Shown here: one piece after another, positions 8,939-18,381 of the stretch
Layout of the letters: every line of letters starts with the position of its first letter
Position numbering within the stretch: the stretch's first letter is position 1
Assembly (NCBI RefSeq): GCF_900187125.1
Contig: NZ_LT906468.1
Span: forward strand, 4,588,001 to 4,652,000
Origin: Sphingobacterium mizutaii
Lineage (GTDB): Bacteria; Bacteroidota; Bacteroidia; Sphingobacteriales; Sphingobacteriaceae
Length of the DNA stretch: 64,000 bases
Direction of reading: 5' to 3'
The notes under the pieces: generated by a model
Databases searched by the model: none
The model's input: the letters and a program-made list of their open reading frames with translations, nothing else
Told to the model about the DNA's origin: nothing
Made by a program: the position numbers and the translations under genes

Positions 8939-10915
8939 CTACACGCTCAATTCAATATTGACAATGGTTCCTTCAGCTGGCATAACATCGTAGTCCAGGC
9001 TTCCCTTCATAATGTCCACGCGGTTCTGGATATTGTTTAGACCCAATCCATTGGATGCTTTCGCTCTGGATAGATCGAATCCTTTTCCGTTATCCTCTAC
9101 AGTGATCAAGATCTGTTCATCATTTTGTATGCATTGGACTAGGATATGGTTGGCGTCTGCATGGCGAAGGGCATTGCTCAATAACTCCTGGATAATGCGA
9201 TAGATATTGACTTGGTAATGCTGATTTAAATTGGGGTCTAAGCCCTCGGTCTGCAGTTCAATTTCGGTACTGTTATTGGATAGTGCGCTGCAAAGGTCTC
9301 TCAAGGCAACCTCGAGTCCGCTTCGCAAAAGATTGGAAGGCATCATATTATGTGCAATCCGGCGTAGTTCAATGATGGATCGGTCCAATTGATCCACAGA
9401 GCTATCTATTTCAGGTTCTTGAAAGTTATTCTGTACCGCAGAGAGTTTCATTTTAATGCCGGAAAGAGCCCCTCCCAGCCCATCATGTAGGTCCTGGGCT
9501 ATCCTTTGCCTTTCCTTGTCCTCTCCTTCCAAAAAAGCCTTGGTGACCTGTAATTCCCTTTGCTGTTCAAGTTCTTTAAACTTAAACTCATTCTCTCTTT
9601 TCTGGTTTTTCAGGATATTGTTCAGGTATAGGAATGCCAATAGGAATACCGCAGCTCCTACAGCCAAGAGCAGCACCCAGAGCCTTTGGTTCTTTTGGAC
9701 CAGCTCTGCCGCTTGTTTCTCAGCCTGTAATTGGGAAATCTGTTTTGCTTTTTCTGCGGATTGATACTTGTTTTCCATATCTAGCATGTCCCTCTTGTAG
9801 TCAGCGGCATGCAAACTATCATTTACCGTGATATATTTTTGGGACCATTCATAGGCCTCTTTCATATTTCCAGTGTTGGCATAGGTCTCAGCAAGGAGGT
9901 TGGCATAGGAGTTACGGTCGCCTGGCAACAGGGTAGCACTTTTCAAAAGATCCTTCATTACATCGATAGCCTCAGCATTTCTTCCAATCTTACGTAGCAG
10001 GTTGAACTTGGCAAATTTGGAGCGGTTGATATAGAAGTTTTCCGGTCCCGAACCTTGGAATGCAATAGCTTTATCAAAGCTGTTGATGGCTTGCTGATAT
10101 TTCCCCAGCTTTTCGAAATATACCCCTTCAGGGAAGTAATAGAAAAGGAAAACATTCGATTCAGGATAATCCTTCAAAACGGCATAAGCTGCATCCAAAT
10201 AGGCCTTGCTGGAATGCAGGTCGTTCAGGTAAAGGTTGTTTTCAGCCAGCAGGATGGTCACTTCCAATATTCCCTCCAACTTGGTGATTTCGCTCTCCGA
10301 AGGGGCTTCTTTGAAGAGTTCAAGTGCGTTTTTGAGGTATTCATTCCCCCGAACACGTTCAGTGGCGTTTAGGAGGCTGGTGGCAACAAATTTATTGGCA
10401 TTGGCAATGCTGAACTTATCCTTTGATTCCTTGGCATAAGGAAGGGCATGGTTAATATAAGATTCCAGTCCTGCTTTCTCATTTCCACTTAACTGGTTGA
10501 GTACGCCACGCATGATCCATAGCCCACTCAGGGTCTTCTTTGCTTCTGGGTCCTGAATGTTCCTTAAAAGGCTATCACTCCGGTGGAGGTTATTTTCAAT
10601 CTTGGTCATTTCTTCCAGACCGATTCCGTAAAGCGCCTCATTATAGCTGGCTATCCCTTCCAAAAGATTATTCCCTTTCGCATATTGTATACCTTGTTCC
10701 AATCGCTGTTTGGCGAGGTCCATGTTCCTATATTTCTTGTACATGTAAGACAAGCGGAAAGCGGTCATCGCCTTGGCGCTATCTGTTTTTGACTCCGAGA
10801 GTCTCTTTTCCAAAATCTTCAGATATTCCTGGTCTTCACCAATCCGGATAACCAATTGTGAGTAAGCAGTTAGGGTCAGGCAGCATAATAAGCAGAGGGA
10901 AACAATATACTTCAT
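8939..10915 (-). CDS. TPR-containing sensor histidine kinase, HisKA_3 type
   Basis: A 658-residue protein starting at the ATG at 10915 (an in-frame TTG at 10921 is rejected). Order: signal peptide (MKYIVSLCLLCCLTLTAYS), a periplasmic region of tetratricopeptide repeats to about residue 400, one membrane helix (LLLAVGAAVFLLAFLYL), a coiled coil, the HisKA_3 dimerisation domain with the phosphorylated His in QDLHDGLGG, and an HATPase domain (N box LLSNALRHA, G boxes DNGKGFD and GLGLNNI). This architecture normally signals to a LuxR/NarL-type response regulator. None is adjacent, so the partner lies elsewhere. Confidence 0.92.
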   Translation of the reverse strand: MKYIVSLCLLCCLTLTAYSQLVIRIGEDQEYLKILEKRLSESKTDSAKAMTAFRLSYMYKKYRNMDLAKQRLEQGIQYAKGNNLLEGIASYNEALYGIGLEEMTKIENNLHRSDSLLRNIQDPEAKKTLSGLWIMRGVLNQLSGNEKAGLESYINHALPYAKESKDKFSIANANKFVATSLLNATERVRGNEYLKNALELFKEAPSESEITKLEGILEVTILLAENNLYLNDLHSSKAYLDAAYAVLKDYPESNVFLFYYFPEGVYFEKLGKYQQAINSFDKAIAFQGSGPENFYINRSKFAKFNLLRKIGRNAEAIDVMKDLLKSATLLPGDRNSYANLLAETYANTGNMKEAYEWSQKYITVNDSLHAADYKRDMLDMENKYQSAEKAKQISQLQAEKQAAELVQKNQRLWVLLLAVGAAVFLLAFLYLNNILKNQKRENEFKFKELEQQRELQVTKAFLEGEDKERQRIAQDLHDGLGGALSGIKMKLSAVQNNFQEPEIDSSVDQLDRSIIELRRIAHNMMPSNLLRSGLEVALRDLCSALSNNSTEIELQTEGLDPNLNQHYQVNIYRIIQELLSNALRHADANHILVQCIQNDEQILITVEDNGKGFDLSRAKASNGLGLNNIQNRVDIMKGSLDYDVMPAEGTIVNIELSV

Positions 10916-11025
10916 AGTCAAGGTTGAAAAAACAGCTAGTGCAGTTAATTATTATCAGCTAAATTATTGAAATTAAGGGAAACGTACAAAATAATTGAAT
11001 CGAAGGAAAATTTAGACCAAGGGGT

Positions 11026-11052
11026 TGTTTTTTCAATTAATTGAAAAACAAG
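11026..11052 (-). terminator. AT-rich inverted repeat after the helicase gene
   Basis: TGTTTTTTCAATT and AATTGAAAAACA form a near-perfect palindrome centred near 11039, just past the stop of the leftward SNF2 helicase gene. The minus strand continues into a T-rich tract. The stem is AT-only apart from its ends, so termination strength is uncertain. Confidence 0.45.
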
Positions 11053-11062
11053 GAGGTCGGTA

Positions 11063-14000
11063 TTAAAGCATGTCTAAAATGTCGGCCTTACTCAATGTGT
11101 TGAAGAATGCGTTTTCTGTTTGGATTAGATCTTGAGCCAGCTTGCTTTTCCGCTTCTGTAACTTCAGGATCTTTTCTTCAATGGTATTTGAGCAGATCAA
11201 ACGCACGGCCACCACATTTTTGGTCTGCCCAATCCTATAGGATCGGTCGATGGCTTGGTTCTCCGCTGCTGGGTTCCACCAAGGATCGACGAGATAGACA
11301 TAATCTGCTTCTGTAAGGTTCAAACCAACCCCGCCTGCTTTTAGACCGATCAAAAAGATCCGGACTTCCTCGTTGTTCTGGAAGTTGTGGACCTTCTTGC
11401 CTCGCTCCTTACTTTGACCTGTTAAGTACTCAAAGGAGATATTTCTTTTTCCCAATTCAGCTCTGATCAAATCCAGCATCTCTACAAATTGGGAAAAGAC
11501 CAAGATCTTATGTTCCTTAGATTTATTTAGGATCTGTTCCAAAAGGATTTCGACCTTAACCGCATTCTCTGCGGCATGGCCTTTTTTCAATAGCACTGGT
11601 GAATTACAGATCTGCCTGAGCTTGGTGAGCCCAGTCAGGACGTGCATGCTGTTTTTCTTGATATCCTCATCCTCATTGGCTGAAATAAATTCCCTTAACT
11701 CGGTTTCGTAGGCCTCATAGATCTTCCGCTGTTCCTCATTCATTTCGCAATAGATAAGCATTTCGGTCTTCTCGGGAAGTTCCTTGGCTACTTGCTTCTT
11801 TGTTCTGCGAAGGATAAAGGGCCTCACCTTTTCCTGCAGCTCAATGGCTCTTTTGCTATACTGGAATTGGTCGATCGGGATGGCATAGGTATCCTTGAAG
11901 AATTGCTTGCTCCCCAATAAACCAGGACTAGCGAAGGATAGCTGCCCATAGAGGTCAAAAGTATTGTTCTCAATAGGGGTTCCGGTCAGTACAATCCTGT
12001 TCCTAGCCTGTAATAAGCGGGCGGCTTTATACCTTTCGGAGTTCGGGTTCTTGATCGCTTGGGATTCATCCAAGAATATATAATTGAATTTATAGTTCTT
12101 TAGGAACCTGATGTCAGAAAGCAGCATGCCATAGGTCGTCAGGACCACATCATGGCCATCAAGTTGATCTATGCTCTTTTCGCGATCGGGTCCATAATGT
12201 TTCCTTATTTTGAGCGATGGTGCAAATTTTGATATTTCTTCCTCCCAATTGAAGAGAAGCGAGGTGGGCACTACGATCAGGTTGGTTTTTTGACCATGCT
12301 TTTCTTTTTGCGAAAGGATAAAAGCTATGATCTGAACGGTTTTCCCTAAGCCCATATCGTCTGCTAGACAGCCCCCGAAATTATAGGTGTCCAGAAAATT
12401 TAACCAGTTCAAGCCTTCTTGTTGGTAGCCCCTTAATTCAGCCTGAAGGGCTTTTGGTTTTGGGACAGGCATTATCTTCAGCTCCGAAGAAAAATCTGAT
12501 TTCAACAAATCGATTTCATGCTGCACCTCCTGACTTATCACTTCTTTTTCGAAAAGATCGGACACCTCGGAGTAGTTAATCTTCGGAATGGTAATCATAT
12601 CATGCTCTATATCTCCGATACGGAAATAGCCAGCAATGCGTTCGATCCATTCCTCAGGAAGCAGACCTAGGCTTCCATCATCAAGCTGCACGTATTTGCC
12701 CTTATTGCGGATCGTACGATGGATCTGTCTTAGGGAGGCCTGCTGCTGTCCAAAACCTACTTTCAACTTGGCATTGAACCAATCCACACCGCTGATAACC
12801 TCTATACTAATCTTGGCCTTATGGGAGTTGATCCTGTTATTCTTAATCTCACTGAATCCTAGGATGGAAATATCTTCTTCACGCCATTGTTCAAAGACCT
12901 CAATAAACCAATCGTCATCGAGGAACTTGTCTTTGTGCAGATAGAAATACTTCATTTCAGCGACCTGCACTTCAAAGTCAGGATGCTTATCCATGATGCT
13001 GGACAGCAATTTATCTTCTTCAGCGTAATTGCGATGGATCTGAAAAACATTTCCATTTCTATCGGTATCAAAGAGTTGCTTTTTTGAATAGGTCGGCACC
13101 TCTATTTCTCCATATTTCATGACAGGCACGATGGATATATAATTTCCATCTTGCTGCAGATAGATCAGCTTTTGCCGATCATAGCTCCTCTCCTTAAGCT
13201 GAGCTTGGGTCGCCTGCTTGATATAGCTGTAATTGATATGCAGGATCTCCTCCAAAGGCGAAAGGATATCCCGAAGGAATTCCTCGTACTTGTTGGCATG
13301 CATGATCAAGATTTCATTATTGGCCTTGAAAAACTTGATAACCCGCAATAGATCTGGGTTATCGATAAAATAGAGCGTTTTCCGGAAGTACAGGAGGTAA
13401 TCATTGCGGATATCCAAACCCTGGAAACCTAAGGCGCTATCGTTGAAGAGCAACTCGCCTGTAATTTCATAGAAGGGTTCTTTTTTAAAGACGGACAGTT
13501 TGATTTCGGCATGTAGCTGTTCAAACTTTACTAAAGTCAGGGTTTTGGGAGAAATTGATTCCGAGACCTTCCGCTCATGGATGTAAAAGTCTAAACCTAA
13601 AGGATTCTTAACGATCTGTTTCAAAGGTTCAGCATCCAGGTCCAGCTCATCATCATTGTATTTATTCTGAAAACTATGGATCGCCGTATAGAACTTGAGC
13701 AGGTCCGGATCATCAATCTTCCAGACCTGAGCCATGGGATCCATAACCTCAAAAGGTGTTTTTAATTTTCCAGCCTTAGTCTGGTCGGCTTTCATCAATT
13801 GGAAATTCAATTGGTTATAATACCGATGTTTATCGATAAGAATAAAAGGCTTCTTGCTATTCGTTTCTTGACGCAGGGCTTTAGGCTTAACTTCTTTTGG
13901 ACTTAATCCTTTGGCAAAGGCTTGTTTGTCATAAGGTACTAAACCCTGGACCTTTGGTTCAACGGACAACTTTCCATCGATATTATGCAATTCAAAGAAG

Positions 14001-14398
14001 TTGTCCAGATGGCTTTCATTTTGCAATCCATAAGCCTTAGCGAATTGCTTTAGCGTTTTTTCTCGAAGAGTAGCATCAAAGAAAACCCGATATTCTGGTT
14101 TTTCCAGAATGGCATGTATGGTCTCGCCCTGATGCTCACACATCTTCTTGGAATAGTTTTGACAAGAACAACTCGTTACAATTCGATCCGACATCTGAAC
14201 CACGGATACCCTTGGATATTCAAGCCCAACAATAGCCTTTGTAAAGACTCCACAGTTTCTTTCCAGGCTGATGGGAATGATGTTTTTATAATCCTTATTG
14301 TCCATAAAGCCCGCCCTCTCGACATGCTTGAGGATCTCAAATACGGAAAGCGTGCTGAAATTGTATGCAGGAAGAATATGTTCTTTATCTATTCCCAT
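11063..14398 (-). CDS. SWIM zinc-finger SNF2-family DEAD/DEAH helicase
   Basis: A 1111-residue protein. An N-terminal SWIM zinc finger (CSCQNYSKKMCEH) is followed by a long, poorly conserved middle region. Then comes the SNF2 ATPase: Walker A DDMGLGKT near residue 680, Walker B LDESQAIKN, the TGTPIENN motif, and the C-terminal helicase lobe ending with SYRIGQTKNV. Bacterial SNF2 proteins with SWIM domains are DNA translocases linked to transcription or RNA-polymerase recycling; the role of this one is unknown. It is monocistronic, and no restriction or defence genes are adjacent. Confidence 0.92.
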   Translation of the reverse strand: MGIDKEHILPAYNFSTLSVFEILKHVERAGFMDNKDYKNIIPISLERNCGVFTKAIVGLEYPRVSVVQMSDRIVTSCSCQNYSKKMCEHQGETIHAILEKPEYRVFFDATLREKTLKQFAKAYGLQNESHLDNFFELHNIDGKLSVEPKVQGLVPYDKQAFAKGLSPKEVKPKALRQETNSKKPFILIDKHRYYNQLNFQLMKADQTKAGKLKTPFEVMDPMAQVWKIDDPDLLKFYTAIHSFQNKYNDDELDLDAEPLKQIVKNPLGLDFYIHERKVSESISPKTLTLVKFEQLHAEIKLSVFKKEPFYEITGELLFNDSALGFQGLDIRNDYLLYFRKTLYFIDNPDLLRVIKFFKANNEILIMHANKYEEFLRDILSPLEEILHINYSYIKQATQAQLKERSYDRQKLIYLQQDGNYISIVPVMKYGEIEVPTYSKKQLFDTDRNGNVFQIHRNYAEEDKLLSSIMDKHPDFEVQVAEMKYFYLHKDKFLDDDWFIEVFEQWREEDISILGFSEIKNNRINSHKAKISIEVISGVDWFNAKLKVGFGQQQASLRQIHRTIRNKGKYVQLDDGSLGLLPEEWIERIAGYFRIGDIEHDMITIPKINYSEVSDLFEKEVISQEVQHEIDLLKSDFSSELKIMPVPKPKALQAELRGYQQEGLNWLNFLDTYNFGGCLADDMGLGKTVQIIAFILSQKEKHGQKTNLIVVPTSLLFNWEEEISKFAPSLKIRKHYGPDREKSIDQLDGHDVVLTTYGMLLSDIRFLKNYKFNYIFLDESQAIKNPNSERYKAARLLQARNRIVLTGTPIENNTFDLYGQLSFASPGLLGSKQFFKDTYAIPIDQFQYSKRAIELQEKVRPFILRRTKKQVAKELPEKTEMLIYCEMNEEQRKIYEAYETELREFISANEDEDIKKNSMHVLTGLTKLRQICNSPVLLKKGHAAENAVKVEILLEQILNKSKEHKILVFSQFVEMLDLIRAELGKRNISFEYLTGQSKERGKKVHNFQNNEEVRIFLIGLKAGGVGLNLTEADYVYLVDPWWNPAAENQAIDRSYRIGQTKNVVAVRLICSNTIEEKILKLQKRKSKLAQDLIQTENAFFNTLSKADILDML

Positions 14399-14556
14399 GA
14401 ATTGGAGTGAATGTGGAAGTAAGGATACGAAAATTTGATCTTTTACAGGTCGCTTTATTGATATTAATTGCCAAAAGATTCAACAAAATTAAAAATCTAT
14501 AGAATAATAACATTTGTTTTAATTCATGGATTAATTTTATTTATATTTTGTTTAAA

Positions 14557-15243
14557 ATGAGTAGCTTAAACCACAGTCCAACTCCTGCTAAGACTTTCAA
14601 TGTAGTCTTAGGATTATCCTTTGGCACCATCTTCTTATTATTGATGGCCATCGGCCTTCCGATCCTAATCCATTCACAACAAGGTGATTGGAAATACGAT
14701 TTCGATAAATCTCCAGCAACCGCTTTCTTTTATTTAGGATTGGGCCTAGTTCTCTGGCTTACCGGAATCTACCTGTTTTATAAGAGATCCCTTTCCAACC
14801 TATTAAAAGCAAAAAGAGATTATAAAAACCTAATTCAAGATGGTAAAAGAATTAAAGGCAAAATAGTCGAACAAAGGATCTTACAGCAAACTGCCGATGG
14901 AGAAAGCAAAATGATTAGGATCTCTTTTGTAAACTTAGTAAAATCAGAGATGACATTTAGTTTGCCGTTTGTTGATACCAAGCCTGAAATGAACCGCTAC
15001 CAAGTGGGTAAGGATATTGGATTGATGGTCAGCACGGATCCGAATAAACCAAGGATCATGTTGGAGGATGGAAAGGTAAGAATCGACAAAAGCATGTTGA
15101 TCTATGGTTATTCCGTCCTTGCGGTATTGATATTGACGCCCATAGGGCTATTGATTTATGGTATGTTTATGAGAGCCAAGGCGCAGGATGGCGCTATCTC
15201 TCCTTTGGGCATCCCTTTATTCTCTCGCCTTTTCTGGCATTGA
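14557..15243 (+). CDS. DUF3592-like membrane protein, 5' part of a frameshifted gene
   Basis: The ATG at 14557 gives 228 residues; an in-frame TTG at 14548 is rejected. Three hydrophobic helices are visible (GTIFLLLMAIGLPILI, FFYLGLGLVLWLTGIYLF, YSVLAVLILTPIGLLIYGMF). Between the second and third lies a DUF3592-like domain ending VSTDPNKPRI. The last 25 residues look unnatural (polar, then FSRLFWH), while the neighbouring frame continues with a convincing fourth helix and a second domain. I infer a 1-base loss near 15165-15210 that truncates a protein of about 330 residues. Confidence 0.65.
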   Translation: MSSLNHSPTPAKTFNVVLGLSFGTIFLLLMAIGLPILIHSQQGDWKYDFDKSPATAFFYLGLGLVLWLTGIYLFYKRSLSNLLKAKRDYKNLIQDGKRIKGKIVEQRILQQTADGESKMIRISFVNLVKSEMTFSLPFVDTKPEMNRYQVGKDIGLMVSTDPNKPRIMLEDGKVRIDKSMLIYGYSVLAVLILTPIGLLIYGMFMRAKAQDGAISPLGIPLFSRLFWH

Positions 15244-15545
15244 TATATCTCGGGGTGTTCTCTATTTTCAATGCTTTTTTGCCAAAATCTACTAAATCGG
15301 ATCGTTTACTTCTCTATGGAAAGCCCGCTGTCGCGACCATAGTGTCGACTCAACAAACGAACCTTTCGGTCAATGAAAAGCCTCAAATAATAGTTACCAT
15401 AGAGTTTCAGGACAAGGGGAAAACCATTGTAGCTACTTTTAAGAAGTTGTACGGCCTCTTGGACATTTCCGGAATAGCTGTTGGGAACCAAATAAATATC
15501 TTATATGACGCGGAAGACCCGCAATCCATTGAAGTTGTCGATTAA
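15240..15545 (+). pseudogene. 3' part of the frameshifted DUF3592-like gene
   Basis: This frame has no ATG; the only initiation codon at its nominal start is a TTG overlapping the upstream stop. The frame is open well upstream of 15240 and there encodes a hydrophobic helix (FGHPFILSPFLALIYLGVFS) that fits directly after the third helix of the upstream frame. The rest is a DUF3592-like domain ending ILYDAEDPQSIEV, parallel to VSTDPNKPRI in the first half. Most likely this is the displaced C-terminal half of one gene; a coupled separate small protein is less likely. Confidence 0.6.
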
Positions 15546-15548
15546 TTT

Positions 15549-16226
15549 ATGAATAGGACTTATTACCATATTATATCCTGCATTGCAATCCTTACAATGT
15601 TTTCCTCCTGTCAGCAGATCAAGAAAAGTTTTGAGGACACCATGAAACCGAAGCCAAGAAAGGAAGAAACGGACCAAACTACACTGCTAACTGGCAAGTC
15701 GACATCCAATAGTAGAGAAATCAAGGATACGCATAAAAATAAACAGCAAAGTGTTTATGAAAGCGCCGAAAAATTGGACGAGATACAAGCTGAACTCATG
15801 AACCTGCCCCAATTCAAGGGCAAGAAGATCAATATGCACCAGGACCTTTATTTCTTTGACTTTCAGGGCGGTCGTATCTCAATCAAGATCCAAGACCCTG
15901 ATAAGCCCGAAAACATCGATCAATATGATTATTCGGACGGTAAATGGAAGGACCCTACCCCAGTAAAGGTCACTGGAAACTTAAAGATGGTCGATCTTCT
16001 ATTCCCTATAGAAGACATTAAATTTTCTACCGGCAAGAAAATCCATGACAGCCTAATCGAAGAAGCAAAAAACATAGAAGGAGGTGTACCTGCCGACCAT
16101 GTATATTTCGTTCACATGAAGGTAGCGAACATGGATGTAACGCATTGGTATTCTTCTGTGAGTGGAGCTCGAAAGGACGTTTATTTTTACTTTGATAAAG
16201 ACGGGAATCTTACGGAGAGAAGATAG
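15549..16226 (+). CDS. Hypothetical lipoprotein
   Basis: A 225-residue protein beginning three bases after the preceding frame. It has a lipoprotein signal peptide with Cys in the lipobox (ILTMFSSCQQ). A Lys/Thr/Glu-rich linker of about 50 residues follows, then a small folded domain rich in beta strands (FDFQGGRISIKIQDPDKP). I do not recognise the family. The spacing suggests co-transcription with the DUF3592-like gene, perhaps as its envelope partner. Confidence 0.75.
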   Translation: MNRTYYHIISCIAILTMFSSCQQIKKSFEDTMKPKPRKEETDQTTLLTGKSTSNSREIKDTHKNKQQSVYESAEKLDEIQAELMNLPQFKGKKINMHQDLYFFDFQGGRISIKIQDPDKPENIDQYDYSDGKWKDPTPVKVTGNLKMVDLLFPIEDIKFSTGKKIHDSLIEEAKNIEGGVPADHVYFVHMKVANMDVTHWYSSVSGARKDVYFYFDKDGNLTERR

Positions 16227-16263
16227 GCAGCAATTCTCTTTTTATTTCTACATCTTCAGCGAG

Positions 16264-17052
16264 TTAAGGCTTCAGCTTAGGTCCATCCTTCATTAAACTG
16301 GAATAGGAAAGGCTGAAAGCCGATAAACTTTGATATCCTACCTTATACGCTATCTCCGTTAGGGTATAATTTTTAGTATCGAGAAGTTCGATACTTTTTA
16401 AAATGCGCACTAACTGTAAATACTTCTGCAGCGTAATCCCTGTTTCCTTCTTAAAGATCCTTTGTAGCGTCCTGACCGAAAGGTTTGCCATATTCGCCAA
16501 GGCCTGGATATCAAAATTGAACCTATAGTTTTTGTTGATATAATTACAGAGCGGAATCAACCTATCATCCGAAGGAACAGGGATTTCAAGGGACATACTC
16601 TCTTCGCAAAAGTTAGGGAGACTGTACAATAAAGCTTTCAAAAAGAGCTTTTGCTCCTTGTCGATATCTAGGACCCTATTCCATTTGGATGCATAAAGCA
16701 ACATTTCCTTTAATACGGCTGGCGCTGGAAAAACATGCGTGTTCATGAAAAAATCCCCTTTTGGAACCTCTTTAAAGAGAACAGACATCAAATTCACCGA
16801 ACTTGACTCCGTTGTGGTCTTATGTGGTTTTGCGCTCGGAATCCAGATGATATGGTTTTGTGGTACTAAATAAATCTTTTTATCGATATGAAAATACTGA
16901 TACCCTTCAGTGATGTAGTTTAATTGAAAACTGCGGTGCTGATGCTCCATGTCATCATGTTTCCATTGTGCATCATACCATACATAGGTATCAGCGGTTA
17001 TATTATCCACGTATTCACCGATCAATTTCTTCTCATTACCCTGTTTATCCAT
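16264..17052 (-). CDS. AraC-family transcriptional regulator, NimR-like
   Basis: The ATG at 17052 gives 262 residues. The frame is open to 17358, but that would run through the divergent transporter gene and lacks domain sequence. An N-terminal cupin-type sensor domain (HRSFQLNYITEG, PHKTTTESS) is followed by two AraC helix-turn-helix motifs (IQALANMANLSVRTLQRIFK, TEIAYKVGYQSLSAFSLSY). The divergent neighbour is a CynX/NimT-type exporter. In E. coli the regulator NimR (YeaM) and the exporter NimT (YeaN) have the same arrangement, so this regulator probably controls the transporter. Confidence 0.87.
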   Translation of the reverse strand: MDKQGNEKKLIGEYVDNITADTYVWYDAQWKHDDMEHQHRSFQLNYITEGYQYFHIDKKIYLVPQNHIIWIPSAKPHKTTTESSSVNLMSVLFKEVPKGDFFMNTHVFPAPAVLKEMLLYASKWNRVLDIDKEQKLFLKALLYSLPNFCEESMSLEIPVPSDDRLIPLCNYINKNYRFNFDIQALANMANLSVRTLQRIFKKETGITLQKYLQLVRILKSIELLDTKNYTLTEIAYKVGYQSLSAFSLSYSSLMKDGPKLKP

Positions 17053-17075
17053 GTCGTTCTGTATGTAGTAAATGG

Positions 17076-17083
17076 CAAAGTTA
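17076..17083 (-). promoter_or_regulatory. Predicted -7 element (TAACTTTG) of the AraC regulator
   Basis: Exact TAnnTTTG match on the minus strand, 23 bases before the ATG at 17052. It lies in the 82-bp divergent gap, 16 bases from the opposite -7 element, so one regulator could control both directions. Confidence 0.5.
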
Positions 17084-17099
17084 ATAAAAACGACAGGCT

Positions 17100-17107
17100 T
17101 ATCTTTG
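17100..17107 (+). promoter_or_regulatory. Predicted -7 element (TATCTTTG) of the NimT-like transporter
   Basis: Exact TAnnTTTG match, 27 bases before the ATG at 17135, in the shared regulator/transporter gap. Confidence 0.55.
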
Positions 17108-17134
17108 TAGCTAAGATCAGATACAAGTAAAATC

Positions 17135-18340
17135 ATGGGTGAAACAATGCAACAAAACAATAAGACAAGGAATACATGGCTCGGTATATTGCTTATCATT
17201 TGGGTGGGGAGCAACCTAAGATCGCCAATAACTGCTGTCGGCCCAATCTTGGATGAAATCAAATTGGCCTTGGACCTAGATAATATCCAAGCCAGCCTTT
17301 TGACCTCCATCCCTCTTATTGTATTTGCATCCTGTTCTATTTTGGTAAGTAAAGCCACTGAAAAGCTAAATATCCGGCATGGCCTGATTTATTCCTTGGT
17401 GATTCTGATTATCGGAATGTACCTAAGGGTAGCAGGGAACATCACATCCCTTTATTTGGGATCGGTTTTGATAGGTTTAGGAATATGCGTGGGTAATGTT
17501 TTGACTCCTGCCTATATCAAGAATGAGTTCCCGGCAAAGATCGGGCTAATGACCGGTATATTTTCGGTTTCGATGAATTTGGTTGCGGCATTAGCCTCAG
17601 GCTTTAGTATTTCCATAGGCGAATGGACCGGTGCCGGCTGGAAAGGGTCCTTATCTGTCTGGATCATTGTTGCAGTCATTGCCTTACTGATTTCATTTGC
17701 TGAATTATTTTGGGGCAATAAACCCCAAAGCCAACAGGTAAGTACATCAGAAAACATAAAGTTCAATATTTTCCGTTCCAAACAAGCTTGGAACATCAGC
17801 CTCTTTATGGGCTTGCAATCATTAATTTACTATTGCTTGGTAGCTTTTCTACCGACTGTCCTGATGGAATACGGGATGAGCAAATCCGCTGCTGGTTGGG
17901 TGTTTTCTATCCTTCAGTTGGCGATGTTGCCTGTTATGCTTATCAGTCCGATTGTCGCCAGTAAGATGAAAGATCCAAAATCTCTGATTTATTTAATTGG
18001 CGTTCTTTACTCTGCTGGGATTATCATGCTTTTATTATTGAAAGACCAGTATATCTATTTTACAGCAATCCTCCTGGGGATTGCAGGTGGATTGGCATTT
18101 AGTTTAGCCATATTGTTCTTGTCGGCAAGGAGCAAAACGATGGTGGGCACGATAAAGATTTCAGGCAAGGCGCAGTCCATTGGTTATCTGATTGCGGCTT
18201 TTGGCCCGCCCTTATTTGGAAAATTACACGATTACGCTCTATCCTGGTCCTATTCATTTTATTTCCTGTTGCTGGTAATTGTTTTGATGATGGTCTTTGG
18301 GAGAAAGTCTGCAAGGCCATGGTTCGTGGAAGAGCATTAA
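17135..18340 (+). CDS. CynX/NimT-family MFS transporter
   Basis: A 401-residue integral membrane protein with about 12 helices. The N-terminal signature VGSNLRSPITAVGPILDEI is typical of the cyanate-permease-like CynX/NimT group, whose known member NimT exports 2-nitroimidazole. The ATG at 17135 (MGETMQQ) is used; a second ATG at 17147 is possible. The divergent AraC regulator supports inducible expression. Substrate unknown; export of a toxic heterocycle is the best analogy. Confidence 0.87.
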   Translation: MGETMQQNNKTRNTWLGILLIIWVGSNLRSPITAVGPILDEIKLALDLDNIQASLLTSIPLIVFASCSILVSKATEKLNIRHGLIYSLVILIIGMYLRVAGNITSLYLGSVLIGLGICVGNVLTPAYIKNEFPAKIGLMTGIFSVSMNLVAALASGFSISIGEWTGAGWKGSLSVWIIVAVIALLISFAELFWGNKPQSQQVSTSENIKFNIFRSKQAWNISLFMGLQSLIYYCLVAFLPTVLMEYGMSKSAAGWVFSILQLAMLPVMLISPIVASKMKDPKSLIYLIGVLYSAGIIMLLLLKDQYIYFTAILLGIAGGLAFSLAILFLSARSKTMVGTIKISGKAQSIGYLIAAFGPPLFGKLHDYALSWSYSFYFLLLVIVLMMVFGRKSARPWFVEEH

Positions 18341-18350
18341 GCTATAAAGC

Positions 18351-18379
18351 AAAAAAGCAACTCAATGAGTTGCTTTTTT
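18351..18379. terminator. Bidirectional terminator between transporter and tRNA-Arg
   Basis: AAAAAAGCAACTC and GAGTTGCTTTTTT flank the 3-base loop AAT. T6 tracts are present on both strands, serving the transporter (plus) and the tRNA (minus). Confidence 0.92.
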
Positions 18380-18381
18380 AG

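Noticed and set aside
17053..17358. N-terminal extension of the AraC regulator to 17358
   Set aside because: It would run antisense into the divergent transporter gene and across both predicted promoters; extension has no domain similarity.
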